Below, piece by piece: positions 1 through 12,203 of a stretch of 64,000 nt of DNA (its first letter is position 1; the number at the start of each line of letters is the position of its first letter). This DNA is from Salvia splendens (Eukaryota > Streptophyta > Magnoliopsida > Lamiales > Lamiaceae). A program made the position numbers and the translations under genes. The DNA lies in NCBI RefSeq assembly GCF_004379255.2, contig NC_056042.1:11269901-11333900 (forward strand), written 5' to 3'. A model generated the notes under the pieces. The model saw only the letters and a program-made list of their open reading frames with translations. It ran no database searches and was not told the DNA's origin.

Positions 1-2654
1 GCCCGATCCACATGGTTCCAAAGAAGTCGGGAATCCAAGTCGTCCAAAATGAGAGGAATGAGCTGATTCCAACGAGGCTAGTCACGGGTTGGCGAATGTG
101 CATCGATTACCGCAAGTTGAACAATGCAACAAGGAAGGATCACTTCCCTCTGCCTTTTATCGACCAGATGTTGGAGCGACTCGCTGGGAAGAAGTACTTT
201 TGCTTCTTGGATGGGTACAGCGGATATTTCCAAATCTACGTGGATCCTGAAGACCAGGATAAGACCACCTTCACTTGCCCATTCGGAACTTATGCATACC
301 GGCGCATGCCTTTCGGCCTATGCAACGCTCCAGGTACGTTTCAACGTTGCATGATGAGCATATTTTCTGATTTGATTGAGGATTGCATAGAGATATTCAT
401 GGATGACTTTACGGTCTACGGAGACTCGTTCGATTCTTGCCTTCATCTTTTGGATATAGTTCTTGAGAGATGTCAAGCGAAGAGTTTGGTTTTGAACTTT
501 GAGAAGTGCCATTTTATGGTCACCGAAGGGATTGTTCTGGGACACGTGGTCTCGGAAAGGGGAATCCAGGTGGATCGAGCAAAGGTGGACGTTATATCTA
601 AATTACCGTTCCCTACTGATCAGAAGGGGATTAGGGGTTTTCTGGGGCATGCCGGATTTTATCGACGATTTATTAAGGATTTCTCCAAAATCGCCCAACC
701 CCTTACCAGGCTACTTCAAAATGACGTGGAGTTCGTTTTTGATGAGCAATGCAAGGCTGCTTTCAATCTTCTCAAGGAAAAGCTGATATCCGCACCTATC
801 ATACGGGCTCCCGACTGGAACCATCCTTTCGAAGTAATGTGCGACGCCAGCGATTTTGCGGTAGTGGTCATGCTGGGTCAGAAGATCGATGGGAAGAGGT
901 ACGTGATTTTTTACGCGTCCAAGACTCTGAACCAAGCCCAGCGGAATTACGATACTACTGAAAAAGAGATGCTGGCAGTGATGTTTTCTTTCGAGAAGTT
1001 CCGGCCATATTTGTTGGGATCCAAGGTCATAGTGTATACTGACCATGCAGCCATTAAATATCTGATTGCCAAGAAGGAATCCAAACCATGCTTGATCCGA
1101 TGGGTACTCTTGTTACAAGAATTTGATTGGGAGGTGGAAGATAAGAGAGGAGTTGAGAACAAGGTGGCAGACCATTTGAGCAGAATAATGCAAGATGGAA
1201 ACGGTGACGAGGTGCACGACAAGTTTCCAGAAGAACATCTATGTGAGGTGATTTTTGCGCCCAGAAAAATTGATTGGGAAGAAGTGTTCAAGCTTACTGG
1301 TCAGAATGATACAGCGAAAGGAAAAGAGAAGATAGGCCAAGAGCTATGGTATGCGGACCTGGACAACTACCTAGTAACTGGAGAACTTCCAGAAGCACCA
1401 AGTGTTACCAAGGCACAAAGAATGAAGATCAAGAGTGAAGCAAAATACTACTTTTGGGACGACCCCTACCTATGGAGGGTAGGATCCGATCAAGTGATAA
1501 GAAGGTGCATTCCTGACTGGGAGCAGCGGGATGTTCTAACCCACTGCCATTCGTTAGCATGCGGAGGACATTTCGGATCCAAGAAGACGGCAAGGAAGAT
1601 TATGGATAGCGGCTTTTATTGGCCAACACTCAACAAAGATGCGTACGAGTTCTGCAGAAGTTGCGAGCGTTGCCAACTGACCGGTGGAATATCTGCCCGG
1701 GACGAAATGCCGCAGGTACCCATAATAGTTTGCGAGCTATTCGACATATGGGGAATGGATTTCATGGGGCCTTTTCCTTCGTCCTATGGCAATCTGTATA
1801 TCCTAGTCGCGGTAGATTACGTCTCCAAATGGGTAGAAGCCAAGGCCACAAGTACGTGTGAAGCAAAGGAGGTGGCCAAGTTCTTAAAGAGTCATATTTT
1901 CAGCCGGTTCGGAGTTCCAAGGGCGATCATATCAGATCAAGGTACACACTTCTGTAATCGCACAATTGAAGCCTTAATGAAGAAATACGGTGTGCACCAT
2001 AGACTTGCCAGCCCGTACCATCCGCAAGCCAATGGTCAAGCGGAGATCTCTAACCGTGAGATAAAGAAGATTTTGGAGAAGACTGTGAACACTTCGAGGA
2101 AAGACTGGAGTGTGAGGTTAGAGGATGCTCTCTGGGCGTATCGAACAGCCTACAAAACCCCCATAGGCATGTCCCCTTACCGGATCGTTTTTGGGAAGAT
2201 GTGCCATTTACCGGTTGGGATCGAGCATCGAGCATACTGGGCAGTACAGAAAGTGAATATGGATGCTACAGCCTGCGAAGAGGAAAGGAAGCTGCAGCTG
2301 CAGGAGCTTGAGGAACTTAGATTGGAGTCATTCGACTCAGCCATGTGGTACAAGGAGCGAACCAAACTGTGGCATGATCGAAATCTGAGAACTAAGGAGC
2401 TCCACGTTGGCCAGAAAGTACTACTCTTCCAGTCAAGATTGAAGCTTATGCCAGGGAAACTCAAGTCCAAATGGACAGGACCTTACATCATAACTGCACT
2501 CAGATCCAATGGAGCAGTAGAAATTTCAGGGAGTTTTCCTAACTCGGAACCTTTCATAGTAAATGGACATAGGTTGAAAATATTCAGGGAGAATAGCGAA
2601 GTGGGTGTAGTGGATGAAATTCCACTGCAAACACTTACATCGGTTTCATACTGA
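1..2654 (+). CDS. Athila pol of element A: reverse transcriptase, RNase H, integrase (5' cut by window)
   Basis: Reverse transcriptase, RNase H and integrase of an Athila-type element, which copy the element RNA into DNA and insert it. The frame is open from the window edge; the first ATG, at 12, is internal. Counting from it: RT motifs at about residues 26-140, with catalytic FMDD at 129-132; RNase H at about 270-400; an HHCC zinc-binding region near 510-560 ending CERCQ; and an integrase core with Asp about 583, Asp about 642 (in SDQGTHF) and Glu about 678, the D,D35E spacing. A GPY/F-type C-terminal module (KSKWTGPY) follows near 815. There are no stops over 880 codons, unlike element B. 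One oddity is the RNase H stretch AVVVMLGQ where relatives have a Gly/Ala-rich version. The domains are clear; whether the whole polyprotein is intact cannot be judged here. Confidence 0.95.
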   Translation, partial: PIHMVPKKSGIQVVQNERNELIPTRLVTGWRMCIDYRKLNNATRKDHFPLPFIDQMLERLAGKKYFCFLDGYSGYFQIYVDPEDQDKTTFTCPFGTYAYRRMPFGLCNAPGTFQRCMMSIFSDLIEDCIEIFMDDFTVYGDSFDSCLHLLDIVLERCQAKSLVLNFEKCHFMVTEGIVLGHVVSERGIQVDRAKVDVISKLPFPTDQKGIRGFLGHAGFYRRFIKDFSKIAQPLTRLLQNDVEFVFDEQCKAAFNLLKEKLISAPIIRAPDWNHPFEVMCDASDFAVVVMLGQKIDGKRYVIFYASKTLNQAQRNYDTTEKEMLAVMFSFEKFRPYLLGSKVIVYTDHAAIKYLIAKKESKPCLIRWVLLLQEFDWEVEDKRGVENKVADHLSRIMQDGNGDEVHDKFPEEHLCEVIFAPRKIDWEEVFKLTGQNDTAKGKEKIGQELWYADLDNYLVTGELPEAPSVTKAQRMKIKSEAKYYFWDDPYLWRVGSDQVIRRCIPDWEQRDVLTHCHSLACGGHFGSKKTARKIMDSGFYWPTLNKDAYEFCRSCERCQLTGGISARDEMPQVPIIVCELFDIWGMDFMGPFPSSYGNLYILVAVDYVSKWVEAKATSTCEAKEVAKFLKSHIFSRFGVPRAIISDQGTHFCNRTIEALMKKYGVHHRLASPYHPQANGQAEISNREIKKILEKTVNTSRKDWSVRLEDALWAYRTAYKTPIGMSPYRIVFGKMCHLPVGIEHRAYWAVQKVNMDATACEEERKLQLQELEELRLESFDSAMWYKERTKLWHDRNLRTKELHVGQKVLLFQSRLKLMPGKLKSKWTGPYIITALRSNGAVEISGSFPNSEPFIVNGHRLKIFRENSEVGVVDEIPLQTLTSVSY

Positions 2655-3318
2655 TCAGTAAGATAGGAATTTGGAATTCCACATGGCTAGTTCCATTTTG
2701 ATAATTTTCTGCGTATACTGGCCAAGTAGGATTCCAAATTACCCAAGAAAGGTGTAAATATTGTAAATACGTAATTAGTCTTTGCATGTCAGATAATTTC
2801 TAAGAAAATCCAAAAATATTTTCAGGCCTTAAATTTAATTTGGAGTACACATTGACCAAGAGACTACCTATTTAGTGCTATTTCAATTCTAATTTAAGAG
2901 CCCATTTGAATTATTTCCCTCATTAGGCAAGTAATGGTAGGTTTCGAGAAAAGACGAAATTTTGAATTAAGACTTATGCAGCTTTTGCAGGGTGGCAGCG
3001 GCTGGAGTGGCGTGGAGCAGAGAGAGTAGACGCGATAGCCAATCAGGGGCTAGCATTCCTAACCGCCTTCCGTCCAAGCGTCGCGACCGGCAACTCCCTA
3101 TAGCCGGTTGTAACCACCTGCAACTGCTATCTCTCGCCTAAATTAAACGACCGTCCCAAACTTTATCCCTCACAAACCCTCATTTTTAAATTCCCTTTTT
3201 CAAGAGATATTATCCCATACTCTCTCAAGAAAGCGTAAATCACAAACCCTCATTTTCTTCCATTTTCTCCCAGATATCAAGACCAAATTCCACTCTTTAC
3301 AAGCCCTAATTTTCAGCC
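2655..3318 (+). other. Spacer between pol and envelope-position ORF of A
   Basis: No coding potential. It matches in position and in short stretches (the CAACTGC/CTGCAAC-type segment near 3115) the spacer of element B at 61618-62218. This is the leader expected for a subgenomic message of the downstream ORF, but I see no splice site I would defend. Confidence 0.6.
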
Positions 3319-6116
3319 ATGGGGAAGAAAGCATTTGCTACCAAAATCAAACCGCCCTCAAAGAAAGCCAGTGAGGAAGGAAACCTTGAAATACCACCAC
3401 CACTAAACCCACAACATCCCGCGCCAACACAACAAGCCCCGCCGATGGTCTCTCTGGATGCAATGGCGGAGTTTCTCCGATTGCAGGATCCGAATAGGAA
3501 TTGGGCAGCGGAGTTAGAGTATTTTAACCAAGGTAGAGGGCAAGGGAGCGGAGCCGGAGCAACTCATGCGGCAACCATGCCAGTAACCACTACGCAACCC
3601 TTGACCCCTATTTCATCTACATTGCCGATTCCTTCGATGATTCCCCAAGAAAGCAACCCCCCAACTGAAGCCGAAATGACAGAGACGGAAAGAATTTTTC
3701 CGACGACCCAGGAAGCCGAACTTGAGGATTTCGAGGCCATTGCGGCTTATTATGCCTCTGATGAAGAAGAAAGAGCGGAAAGGCTGAGAAGGGAGCAACA
3801 AGACCAGGAAGGGGGAGAAGGAATTGAGGAGACGCCAGAAGTGGAAGCGGTTCGCCAAGAAGTAATTAGGGAGGAGATCGACCTGAATAAGTCGGCCCAA
3901 AAGCGCGGCCTCATGACGGAAACGAAGTTTGAATCAATAGTGGAAGAGGTGAATCGCAGGGAAGATACTGCTCTAATGGCTGAGGGTCTAGACCTCGCAT
4001 CGAGGGCAGTAGGAGAGGATGAACAAGCTTTTACAGAACCCATACCGAAGGATAAGGCATCCCAGTCAGTAGGGGAAGAGGAGAGAACAGAGTGAAGAGA
4101 AAGGGCCAGAGCCAGTTGATACCCAAGTGGAAGCAGGGGATGATCGAATGCAAGTAGATGAGGAGAGACCAACCGTAGACACTCAAGTACCGGAAGCTGT
4201 GGCGCCTCCCGTCTTAAAACCCCACCCAGTGAAGCGGCAATTGGTTCTGAAGATGCGGGTATCTCAGCGATGCCTGGGTAAAAGAGCAGCCAGCAAGGCC
4301 AAGACAAGCACGGCTGAGAGTAGAGATCGAGAGCGAGGAAGAACAAGCCACTCCAACGAAGGCAGGGGGTGAACCTGCACAGCCTACTACTCAGGAGGAA
4401 GAAGCACAATATCAGCGAGCCAGGAAGAGGAAAGGGAAGGCTCCAATCCAGAAGAAGGCAGTAACAAAGAGGTCCAGGGCAGCAAACACAGGAATTGTGA
4501 TTACCGAAGCTTCTCAGAGGATCCCATCGAGCCGGCAAGAGCAGAGTGATAGTGAGTATGAGATTAGTGAGGAGTCTGCATCGGATAGTGATGAGTCCGT
4601 GGAAGAGGAGTAATATGGGGAACAGTCGCTCCCAGGTGATCACCGAGAGCTTGTCCACCCACCAGTGGAGAGGCTCCGATATAGAAGATGGACCATGGAT
4701 TTCACAAATGAGATCGCCGAGGAGATGAAACTCTTCGAGAAGCAGAAACTGAAGGATACCTTCGAGAGTCTGGACGATGGCAGCAAAGAAATTAAGTGCG
4801 GCAAGGTAATACACTACCCTTCTCTGGATGAACTAGGTGTTCGTGACCAATTCCTTGCTTATATAAATGCTTTGGGTTTTGAGTGGCTACTGCAAAATGG
4901 GGATCCACGTATCAGTGTGAGATTAGCGAAGGAGTTCTTCACTACCTTTCGGTTTAAGGTGACAACGGACCTGGATGAAGTGTCCATTAGTTTTAGATTG
5001 TTTGCGGCAGAGTTTAGTATGAACTTGATAGAGTGGACATGTCGGATGGGCATGTGTACATTGGAAGAAGCGATCAGTTCTGAGTGGAGAGACAGGGAGA
5101 GGGGTATCCCTCGTAGGCACGTGGATTTTGATCAACAGGAGGCCTGGGCTGAACTTACTCACCCCGGCGCTGGAGAATTCGCGTCCACTGTTTCCCGTTC
5201 CATCCATTTCAATGATCCAGTTCTGCGACTAATACAGCTCCACCTTGATGCCAACCTGCTGGGCCAATCTAACTCAGCCGTCCGCACTTCAATGACGGAG
5301 GTGTATCTCCTTTGGTGCGCAAGACAGGGACGCAAGCTGCATCTTGGATTTTGGACGGCATATCAGTGCCACTTGATCGCTACGCACCCTGCCAGAAACC
5401 TCACTCTTTGCCACATTTTGGGAGCTTTCGTAAGCAACAACCTCATTATCACTAAGGCTGAAGACTTGTCTCCGCTGCCCATGGTGCGGCCACCGGGATT
5501 ATTCGACATACCTTACTTCGTTAGGACAAATGCGGTCTACATGAGGGTGGGACGACCGCAATTTTATGCAATGGGTGAGGAAGCCACGGCAGGAGGAAGA
5601 GTCGCGTTATTGGAAAGGACGGTTACTGAATTGGCGGAGGAGAACAGACAGATGAGGGCAGAAATGATCCGATTGGCATCAGTAGTGGAACGGGTGTTGA
5701 AGGAATCTGCGGAGCAGAGGATACTGACCCAGAGGCAAGCGTCTATGGAAGTGATCGTGACTAATTTAGGAGAGGAGAACCACAAGATACAGACGGAGAT
5801 GAATAGGATGTTGTCCATGATCGACAATATCCTAGAGGAGGTGAGCCACCAGAGGGCGGCTGAAGCTATGAGAGTAAGGGGCAGTGTAGCCCAGGATACC
5901 GGACCAAGCGGCCATGCTGGCCAGGATGTTGAACCACAAGTCCCAGAGACCGTAGTGAAGGAGAAAGAGGAAGAGAAAGCCGAGGTGCCGGCAACTGCCG
6001 AGGAGCCGGCAAAGGATGATGAGAACCAAGCTGGAATGAAGACAGACCAACCGGAGGACCAACCGATAGAACGACCTGCACCACCTGCCCCACGAAGGAG
6101 CAGGAGACTCCGATAG
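3319..6116 (+). pseudogene. Athila envelope-position ORF of A (broken)
   Basis: This is the extra ORF that Athila elements carry after pol, often called env-like; its function is not established. The ATG at 3319 starts a 258-codon piece (to 4095) rich in Pro, Glu and Gln. The frame then shifts (about 4090 and about 4370), with a stop at 4612-4614, before a long open piece ending at 6116. The C-terminal half holds the conserved block found in plant transposon proteins of this group (FTTFRFKVTTDLDEVSISFR, near 4935-4995). Two heptad-rich segments at about 5590-5720 and 5765-5850 look like coiled coils, and a Lys/Glu-rich then Arg-rich tail follows. I see no signal peptide and no membrane segment in the preserved parts, so a true envelope role is not supported by the sequence. 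The large minus-strand ORF over the same DNA is a shadow. Confidence 0.8.
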
Positions 6117-6248
6117 ACCCCCCCCTACTGACCAAGTTAGTTTTTCTTTTTAAGTTTCAGTTTTTCTTTTAACTTTTCGTATTGTTGTTATGAGTTGGTT
6201 TTTGTTTAGGTAGTATAATTTGTGTTTGCGTGCAAACCCCACTTCATA

Positions 6249-6487
6249 ACACTTAGCCTATTCCATAGTCTAAGTGTGAGAAGTTAAGGGTTTGTTTCTT
6301 TGGAGCATGTTTTCTTTGTTTTGTTTGTTTTGTTTTCTATGTCGCATGCATGTTAGCTCACACTTAGCCCATTGCATGGTCTAAGTGTGAGGAGTTTGTA
6401 TATATGTGTTTGTGGTTATGTTTTGTTGATCTCTGTATAGGTGATAAAACCTCTCTCACTTAGCCTATTCCATAGTCTAAGTGTGAG
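6249..6487 (+). repeat. Three direct-repeat hairpins in A 3' region
   Basis: Copies at 6249-6277, 6359-6389 and 6457-6487 each pair (AC)ACTTAG with CTAAGTG(T) around a 13-base loop of the type CCTATTCCATAGT. Each is followed by the motif GTGTGAG(A/G)AGTT, which resembles the sequence just before the LTR (7961-7974). The copies are about 100 bases apart, with unrelated T-rich DNA between them. Confidence 0.75.
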
Positions 6488-6981
6488 AAGTTTTTGTTCT
6501 AGTTTTGCTGTTTGTTGTCTGTGTGCCATCGTACTGGCCATTACCTTTTCCACTTCACAGCCTTATCTGAGGGCAGACACTTGTGAAGTGAGAGGGGGGA
6601 CGCAATGGCCAGTAGGATGTATGTATATATGTGTAGTCTTTGTGTTTGTGCTTTTATTTTGTTTTGTTAGGTCTAGTTTTATGTTGTGTGTGATTGGGCT
6701 TAAAACTCAACCGTCTTGAGCTGAAGGTGAGGGGAATTGAGGGAGATAGGACATGCTGGAAAACCTAAACCATCCCCGTTAGTACCTCCTAGTCAGGATA
6801 GATGAGGTGAGTATGAGAGAAAAGCCCATACTTAGAGCCAAACACGAAAGCCCTCTAAAAATGTGAGTTATAAGCCTTAAAGTGGAACCACTTTCCACAT
6901 ATATTGGAAAGAAAAGAGAGGCTGCCACAATTCGCCTAGGGTGAAGTGATCACGGGTAGCAAATACTGAAGGCAGTAGGAA

Positions 6982-7024
6982 CCCCCCCCCCCCCCCCCCG
7001 TTTAAAAAAAAAAAAAAAAAAAAA
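6982..7024. repeat. Homopolymer block: 18 C then 21 A
   Basis: Eighteen C (6982-6999), a short GTTT, then 21 A (7004-7024). The inverted relative at 44734-44777 has 32 T and only 7 G, so the block is length-unstable or hard to sequence. Confidence 0.85.
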
Positions 7025-7960
7025 CCGTCTTTAGAACCCTTTCTTCTTAACCTTTTATATACCCAGATAAACACCCCAGCCGACTGGGACTGTATAAGGC
7101 ATGAAACAAATGGAGCTTACTGGCCAGGAAGAAGTGCGGAAAAGCAGAAACCAGCTGGGCGAAAAAGTTAGAAGAAAATCGACCAGAGAGTCATTCCCAG
7201 TCCAAAAAAGAGAAGAAGGAATAAGGGTGGCGAAGCCACGAAGGAACGAAAAAAAAAAAAAAAAAAAAGAGGGAACCGAGAAAATGAAGAAAATGGTCAG
7301 AAAGATTTGACCACAAAAAAAGAGATGAATGAAGGAATAAGGGTGGCGAAGCCACAAGATGCTACTGACCAGTGGAGACCAAAGCCAGAAGCGCCAACTA
7401 AAGAAAGCAACTGATCAGAAGCCTAATATACACAGTCCCCCCCCGCATAAATAAAAATAGAAATTTTGAACCTTAGAGCCTTAGGAACATCCACCAAAAA
7501 CATTACAAGCCAACAACCCCGTTACAAGCCTATAAGTCCTTCAGTAGCCGCTCGTGGAATCTAAGTCCGAAGCAATTGTGGTGAGCATAATGAGAGAATG
7601 CAGTCCTAACATTCCTGGTGAGGTATGAGCGACTGAGCGAACCTAGTGTTGGGCCGAGAGTGTGGGCGATCTTGACAAACAGATATACTGACTGGAAGAG
7701 AAAAGGGGGGTGGCAGAAGTTCAAGGCTGTCTAAGGCCGGATTGCACCTGATCCAGAGGGGAGGGATGGTTGAAAATATAGCCCGATCTATGTGTTTTCA
7801 GTCTTTTATGTGTTTATGTTTCTCTGTGTTTGTTTGTGTTTTTCTTTGCGTCATAGTTTAGAGTCTAAGTTAGGTAGAGTCGGTCAGAGGAGTAACCAGG
7901 CTAGAATTCGACTTATTCTTTTCTTTGTTTGTTCTTCACGCTTGAGGACAAGCCTGTGGT

Positions 7961-7974
7961 AAGTGTGAGCAGTT
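7961..7974 (+). promoter_or_regulatory. Presumed polypurine-tract site of element A
   Basis: This purine-rich stretch directly touches the 3' LTR. The same motif, with CTTGAGGACAAG about 30 bases upstream, precedes the LTR of element C (9539-9551), which supports a role in plus-strand priming. Confidence 0.45.
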
Positions 7975-9463
7975 TGATAAGTCGTATTCTAGGCCTTGGT
8001 TACGGGTCAGTATGATGTGCTTAATTGATTATATTTGCAAAACAGTTGTTTAAAGTGTGCAGGTTAAGCATTCTAGCCAGTAGGGAAGTTTCGGAATGTT
8101 CAGGTGAAGGAGGCGCCAGCATGATCTCGTACTGATCAGTATTCGTGCTAAAACGGCTTGAGATGGAGAAGACGGATAGCTGGGACGGATTACCCACAAT
8201 TAAGGGCAAAGAAGTCAAATTGCAACGAGGATTTACCCTAAAATCAAGGGTAGCCTCCCTATAAAAGGAAGCCAAATTGGAGAGAGACATATATACACAG
8301 ATAGACACATTCACTCATTCACCACCATCTTTAGGTAGAAAGTTTTCTCGGTAGTTTCAGTCTTTCAGCCGTGTCCCGCTTCTTGCCTCGCCGTAGCCAT
8401 GATCACTTGACGTTCAGATGTTCCCAGAATTCCAGTCATCGTCCATTCCAGCCAGCAAGATCGTAGTTTAGAGTCTCATCGCCCGGAGTGGCAAAACACT
8501 TTTACATTGCTTTCGTAGTTTTAAATTTCTCGCTTTCCTTACGTTGGATCTTGTTTGCCTTTGGATATTTTCTGCTTTTGAAGTACTTTGTTGAAGATCC
8601 GAACGTGTTTATGCTATGAAGTTGATTTCCGTTTCGTTTATTGTGGTGTTTCTTAATTCCCTTGCCTAGTTAGCTTAGATCTAAAGTTTCTCGGTGTTTA
8701 AAGTGCTGAATCTCTCAATTCCGTTTACGTAACTAATTTCTTTAGGATAGATAAACAAGTACTATTTGATCGGAAAGTAGATCGTTGCATGCAAAGCTTA
8801 GTTTTAATTTCTGAATCGTTCTTTCATGTTGACCAGTATGCAGAAGTCCAGTTTCAGTGTTTGATTTCAGATTTGATTTCTTAGTTTTGGATCTGTGTTT
8901 GTGAGTTGTTAATCTGAGTTTTCCGTGTTGAATCTGGAATTGTTATCTGAATTTTGGAAGTGTTTGTTGAAGAAGATGATGTCTATTTCAATTGGAGGGG
9001 ACCACTTACTTTTCGAGATGCTTTTGCTTTTGTCCTTCACTTTTAGTTAAGCCCTGTCAGCCTAGTCATCAAACTTCCACTACACTCTGAATATTCTGTT
9101 TAGCCCAAAATAGAAACCCGTACCTTCCAAATATTTCTGTTACAAAATTGTCTCCCCATTCCACGTACACAGTTACATTCCAAATTTTTTCCTTACCGTC
9201 TGACCAGTAGAACACCTCCTTTAAGTTCCAGCCTAGGTAGAAACTCAACCCAAGCGTGGTAGCTAACCAAATCTTCCAATTGTCACCGCGGTAGTTTAAG
9301 AACGCACCATCTCTGTGGGATTCGACCCTTACCACCACTATACTGATCAGTAGAAGTGGGTTGAGGAATCTTTGAAACCAAGGTCTAGGTTAGTTAGGAT
9401 CTCTATCCTGATCAGTAGGATATATCCTTGCTTGAACGACACCTACGCACCTAGGTCCTTTCA
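7975..9463 (+). repeat. 3' LTR of Athila element A
   Basis: 1489 bp, starting TGATAAGTCG and ending CCTTTCA. Both ends are confirmed by the inverted copy (42303-43788), which starts and stops at the same bases. It holds a TATA box at 8260-8267 and, near the 3' end, the two-part motif shared by all Athila-type LTRs in this window (9254-9266 and 9310-9328). Confidence 0.92.
8260..8267 (+). promoter_or_regulatory. TATA box of A LTR
   Basis: TATAAAAG about 285 bp into the LTR. The inverted copy keeps it. Confidence 0.6.
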
Positions 9464-9551
9464 TAAACCATGCTTGAAATTTGTCTTATCTTTTTCTTTT
9501 CTTTTTCTTTATACATACTTGAGGACAAGTATGTTTTAAGTATGAGCAGTT
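9464..9551 (+). mobile_element. Internal 3' end of Athila-type element C
   Basis: These 88 bases contain CTTGAGGACAAG and end in a motif like that before the A LTR, followed at once by an LTR start (TGATAAG). They are the remnant of the internal region of C, into which element A inserted. Confidence 0.7.
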
Positions 9552-10723
9552 TGATAAGACTCATTTCATGCATCGGTTCAAGGGTAAAATGTATGCTACT
9601 TGATCGTTTTATCGCGCAAAACAAGTGTTAAATGTGCAGAAATGCCACTTGACCAATGCCACAAGGCCGAACTGATCAAGCAGGTACAAAATGCGATAAA
9701 AGGCCAAGAATCGGGGGAGTTGATCAGGGGGAGTGATCAAGCAGTTAGGCGGGGACCGCTGGCTTCTAGAAGAAGAACACGTGAGGAAATGAGCTAGATA
9801 TGGCGCACCATTCTGTTATCAAGGACGACGTTCTAGAAGGGGACACGTGCTAGCTTATGAGACGCAAGGACGGAGCTGAGTCAGGAATCTGTTACTCAAA
9901 AGCATCATCATTCTAGAAGAAAGGCACGTACCAATCAGTGAGTCGCTCATTCTCAGCATGAGCGAATATTCCCTGTCAAGAACGTTATCCAGCTGGAGGT
10001 CGAATCGAGCTTATAAATAGAGGGTGTGCCACCACAAGAAGGGAGGATCCGATACTTTACTTTCCATCTAGTTTAGCTTAGCTTAGTTATCTAGTTTAGT
10101 TCAGCTCTCTAGTTTAGTTTAGTTTAGTTCAGTTCTCTAGCTTAGTTTAGCTCTCTAGATAGCTTAGTTAAAAGGGCAACCGAAGGAAGCGTTTCAGAAT
10201 ACTCATTTCTGTTAGCGTTATCTTAAGTCTCCCGCTGAGATTCATCTCAGTTTTTACCGCTTTCTTAGTTTCCGAAGTGCTAGCTTAGTTTAAATTTCAC
10301 GCTGTACTCAGTTTTAGTTTAATCAAAGTTATTTTTGCTTTTAATCCGCGCATTTACTTTTCCGCTATCACCTGCAATTCACTTGACCCAGTAGTTAAAG
10401 TTCCGTTGATCAAGCTAGCTAGTTTAATTCTGCCTAGAGTAAAAACAGTAGTTAAAACTCCCAAGTTAAAGCGTGGCAGCAGCCAACCCCCATGTTCACT
10501 ACTCACACACTCGACACACCAACTTCTCTGTGGGATCGACCCCGAACTTGCCGCTTTACTGTTAAAGTTATGCAAAATTGGGAGTTTACAAATTACTTTG
10601 GTAAGGAAGGAAGAGCGGGAGCAAGACTGCAGGGATTAAGTGGCAACGACATTTGCTAACTGATCCGACCGATTCGGTTATCATTCCATATAACTTGATC
10701 CGCATTCTAATCGTGTTTTTCCA
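9552..10723 (+). repeat. 3' LTR of element C
   Basis: It starts TGATAAGACTCATTTCATGC and is collinear with the solo LTR at 18673-19854 for about 1160 bp. The last bases differ: the solo copy has an extra stretch before its end. I place the 3' end at TTTTTCCA (10723). TATA box at 10012-10020. Tandem GTTTAGTTTAG-like runs fill 10065-10180. Two-part Athila LTR motif at 10471-10480 and 10525-10543. Confidence 0.8.
10012..10020 (+). promoter_or_regulatory. TATA box of C LTR
   Basis: TATAAATAG, preserved in the solo copy at 19134-19142 in the same context. Confidence 0.6.
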
Positions 10724-11878
10724 AAAGCTTAACACAAGAGAAAAATGGGAAAGTCCGGAGCGAGTAGTGAAGGGGAGAGGTCTCACAAGCACTCTTAGTT
10801 AGAATATCTTTAGGAATTCAAATCTCTTCTGGAGTTGAAATCAGAGCTTTTTCACTTCTTGTTCTTGATTCCATCGCGCACACACACACACACTTGGTCC
10901 TAGCTTAGTTTAGTTAGCTGGTTGTTGGAGCTGGTTTTCTGCTTTTTGTCAGCTTTATGTTCTGTATTCCGCTCCGAGAAGGGGCGATGAAATAATTTCC
11001 TACTTTCGTAGTTTTTTTTCAGCTTACTTTTGATGACATTGACCTTTGATTCTTTTGATTTAGTAGATTTTAAGTTATGATTTCATTTCCAGCCGATGTG
11101 TTCTGTTTCATGCATGGTATTTCAGATTTGCTTTTGATTTCTGTCTTGTGATGCTTATCTTAGTTTAAAATGTTTGGTTATTTTTGATTTGGTTAGATCT
11201 GATGGTTCATGTCTGAGTTGTCTTAGGATGTTTAGATCTGTGTGTTATGTTTCGTTTCTGCATGATCATGGGTTAGATCACATGGTTCATGTCTGAGTTG
11301 TCTTAGGATGTTTAAATTCTAGGAGTAGATTTAATTTCATGGATTGTTATGATGTTTCGTCTTCCTTAGCCTTTCAGATCTATTCTTTGCTCTGTTTTCC
11401 ATGATTGATTTGTTAAAGAAGATGAAGTTGTTAGAAAGTTTTTACTTTATCGTACACTTTGCAGGGGACTGAAAACCCCGTTTATTCTGGTAATCCATTT
11501 ATGGAAAGTTCAGTCGAGTTGACCAAGTAGACTAGTTAAACTTTTATGAGTTGATCAGTTTAATAGTTTAATCACTCTAGTCCAGCAGTTAACTTAAATC
11601 ACACCTAGAAGCGTGGCAACAACCACTCCCATTTAGTGTCCAGCATGCAAATCTCAAACGCCTCTTCTCTGTGGGATCGATCCTTACTTCCATATACTTA
11701 AATTAATAGTATTAGTGGGTTAAGGTTTTGAAAGCACGCTTGTCTTGAGTTCATCTTTTCTTCTCTCTTGAGTCGGAGTAAATCAAGTTGATCAGCCTGA
11801 GTTTCAATTGGATCCACTAACCTGTTCTCACAGGTAGAAGGGCATACAATTAGCTGGCCGGATCAATTTGATGATTTG
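10724..11878 (+). repeat. 3' part of a third Athila-type LTR (D)
   Basis: It follows the C LTR directly and differs from it in sequence, but carries the same module (11611-11620 and 11665-11683) followed by a TTAGTGGGTT-type stretch as in the 3' parts of the A and B LTRs. No primer-binding site follows, so it is a 3' or solo LTR. Its 5' part is absent, probably left of C outside the window. The 3' end (…GAGCA) is approximate. It contains a short CA microsatellite at about 10878-10893. Confidence 0.6.
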
Positions 11879-12091
11879 ACTTGAGCAGTCCACAACAATA
11901 CAAATGCATACCGAAGAAGAAAGACACAAAGCAAGCAGTCTTTCAGTGTCCACAACAAAAGTGGCTCATATTGTATGACGAATGGAGTACATTGCAGAAA
12001 TAAAGGAAGAGCTATAAATGACATTAAACTATAAAAAGAGGTCGACTATAGGAAGACACCTAAAAAAGGGGTGCCCATTTGTTTTAATAAC
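11879..12091. other. Unassigned flank
   Basis: About 210 bp with no ORF and no recognised repeat. A short segment (GTCCACAACAA) occurs twice. Probably older host DNA or an eroded element. Confidence 0.5.
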
Positions 12092-12203
12092 TACTCCCTT
12101 CGTTCCCTAATAGTTGAATCATTTTTCTATTTTAGTTCCCTCCTCACAGTTGAGTCATTTATATATACGGTAATACATTTTCTCATTCTTACTTTACTCT
12201 ATA

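Larger units (their letters stand above)
6117..7974 (+). other. Non-coding 3' region of element A
   Basis: There are 1.86 kb between the envelope-position ORF and the LTR with no coding signal. It contains three hairpin repeats (6249-6487), a poly-C/poly-A block (6982-7024) and a second A-run (7250-7268). It ends at the sequence AAGTGTGAGCAGTT that directly precedes the LTR and takes the place of a polypurine tract. From about 6850 onward the same sequence is found inverted at 43789-44952. Confidence 0.8.
1..9463 (+). mobile_element. Athila-type Ty3/gypsy element A (3' part)
   Basis: The window opens inside pol of this element and contains the rest of it: pol to 2654, spacer, envelope-position ORF (3319-6116), a 1.86-kb non-coding 3' region and the 3' LTR (7975-9463). 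The pol-then-extra-ORF order, the long 3' region and an LTR starting TGATAAG are those of the Athila lineage. The 5' LTR, gag and protease lie outside the window. The right flank (9464 on) is the 3' end of another element, so A inserted into C; the expected 5-bp target duplication would be the five bases from 9464. Confidence 0.9.

Noticed and set aside
3750..4814. 354-codon minus-strand ORF
   Set aside because: Antisense shadow of the Glu/Arg-rich envelope-position ORF; no recognisable domain.
7101..7310. Lys/Arg-rich 69-codon ORF
   Set aside because: Created by the A-run in the 3' region of element A.
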